Assembly (NCBI RefSeq): GCF_021412585.1
Contig: NZ_JAKCMI010000027.1
Span: forward strand, 174,489 to 238,488
Source: Halomonas alkalisoli
Lineage (GTDB): Bacteria > Pseudomonadota > Gammaproteobacteria > Pseudomonadales > Halomonadaceae
Reading direction: 5' to 3'
Length of the DNA stretch: 64,000 bases
Below the pieces are notes generated by a model. That model made no database searches, had not been told where the DNA came from, and saw nothing but the letters and a program-made list of their open reading frames with translations. Position 1 is the first letter of the stretch. Every line of letters starts with the position of its first letter. This document shows, one piece after another, positions 63,905-64,000 of the stretch. The translations under genes and the position numbers were made by a program.

Positions 63905-64000
63905 TGTGGACTTCCCCCGACAAAGTGGACACGCCACCATCAGTTAATCTCCTCGAACTCTATCGGAGTCCGGTAACCAAGGCCACTGTGCAGCCGATGG
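63905..64000 (-). mobile_element. End of an IS3-family insertion sequence
   Basis: The terminal sequence TGTGGACTTCCCCCGACAAAG (start 63905, continuing into GTGGACAC) has the TG start and layout of IS3-family, IS150-like inverted repeats. The transposase stop lies 35 bp inside. The rest of the element is outside the window. Confidence 0.75.
63940..64000 (-). CDS. IS3-family transposase, C-terminal end
   Basis: The visible residues HRLHSGLGYRTPIEFEEIN followed by a stop are the typical C-terminus of IS3-family OrfB (integrase core end, RLHSxLGYxxPxEFE). Only 19 residues lie inside the window. Confidence 0.85.
   Translation of the reverse strand, partial: HRLHSGLGYRTPIEFEEIN

Noticed and set aside
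63230..63976. A plus-strand frame of 248 codons running through both units of repeat array B.
   Set aside because: It stays open because the 174-bp unit is a multiple of three. The equivalent frame is broken in array A, so the repeat is not conserved as coding sequence.

Overview
This is a GC-rich bacterial chromosome segment. Gene content and order point to a gammaproteobacterium, most likely Halomonas or a close relative in the Halomonadaceae. The evidence is smc-zipA-ligA in a row, a complete ccmABCDEFGHI run, trpH next to yciO, a glrK-qseG-glrR block behind a sigma54-type sRNA promoter, guaB-guaA, and very acidic protein tails. The genus is inference.

Layout. Positions 1-11.8 kb hold a catabolic cluster between GntR regulators: creatininase-like amidohydrolase, a small unknown protein, and a minus-strand run of chromate-transporter pair, gamma-glutamyltransferase-like enzyme, iron-binding haem-oxygenase-fold oxidase, aldehyde dehydrogenase, GlcG/HbpS protein, NADH:[2Fe-2S] reductase, ferredoxin, aspartate dehydrogenase and DUF1330 protein. 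Three copies of GGTATACC lie in its promoter regions and look like a shared operator. 12-13.2 kb: a UmuD/LexA-like S24 protein behind a perfect SOS box, coupled to yigZ. 13.3-20.5 kb: cytochrome c maturation operon. 20.5-28.4 kb: smc, zipA, ligA, yheU. 28.6-31.2 kb: a GGDEF-EAL protein with a periplasmic c-type haem motif. 31.2-40.9 kb: mnmC, a DnaA-box cluster, a YciI protein, trpH, yciO, a potassium channel, a CYTH protein, DUF47 plus phosphate transporter, argA. 41-45.2 kb: candidate GlmY-type sRNA with GlrR site and sigma54 promoter, then glrK-qseG-glrR. 45.3-51.1 kb: xseA, a PRC-barrel protein, a CsbD protein, guaB, guaA.

51.1-64 kb is an accessory region of visibly lower GC. Directly after guaA lies a tightly packed six-gene defence operon: hsdR, a DUF262-HNH-AlbA_2 (Schlafen-like) fusion, hsdM, hsdS, and then kwaA and kwaB (Kiwa), with gaps of 1-3 bp or overlaps throughout. 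It ends at an attC-like hairpin. Two tandem arrays of a roughly 174-bp repeat follow, enclosing a small SpoT-like HD hydrolase, a TPR-type lipoprotein and a tandem universal stress protein. The last array abuts the end of an IS3-family element that runs off the window. No rRNA, tRNA or CRISPR array was recognised.

The strongest candidates for something undescribed are the combined type I R-M / DUF262-AlbA / Kiwa operon and the haem-oxygenase-fold oxidase catabolic cluster with its GGTATACC operators.
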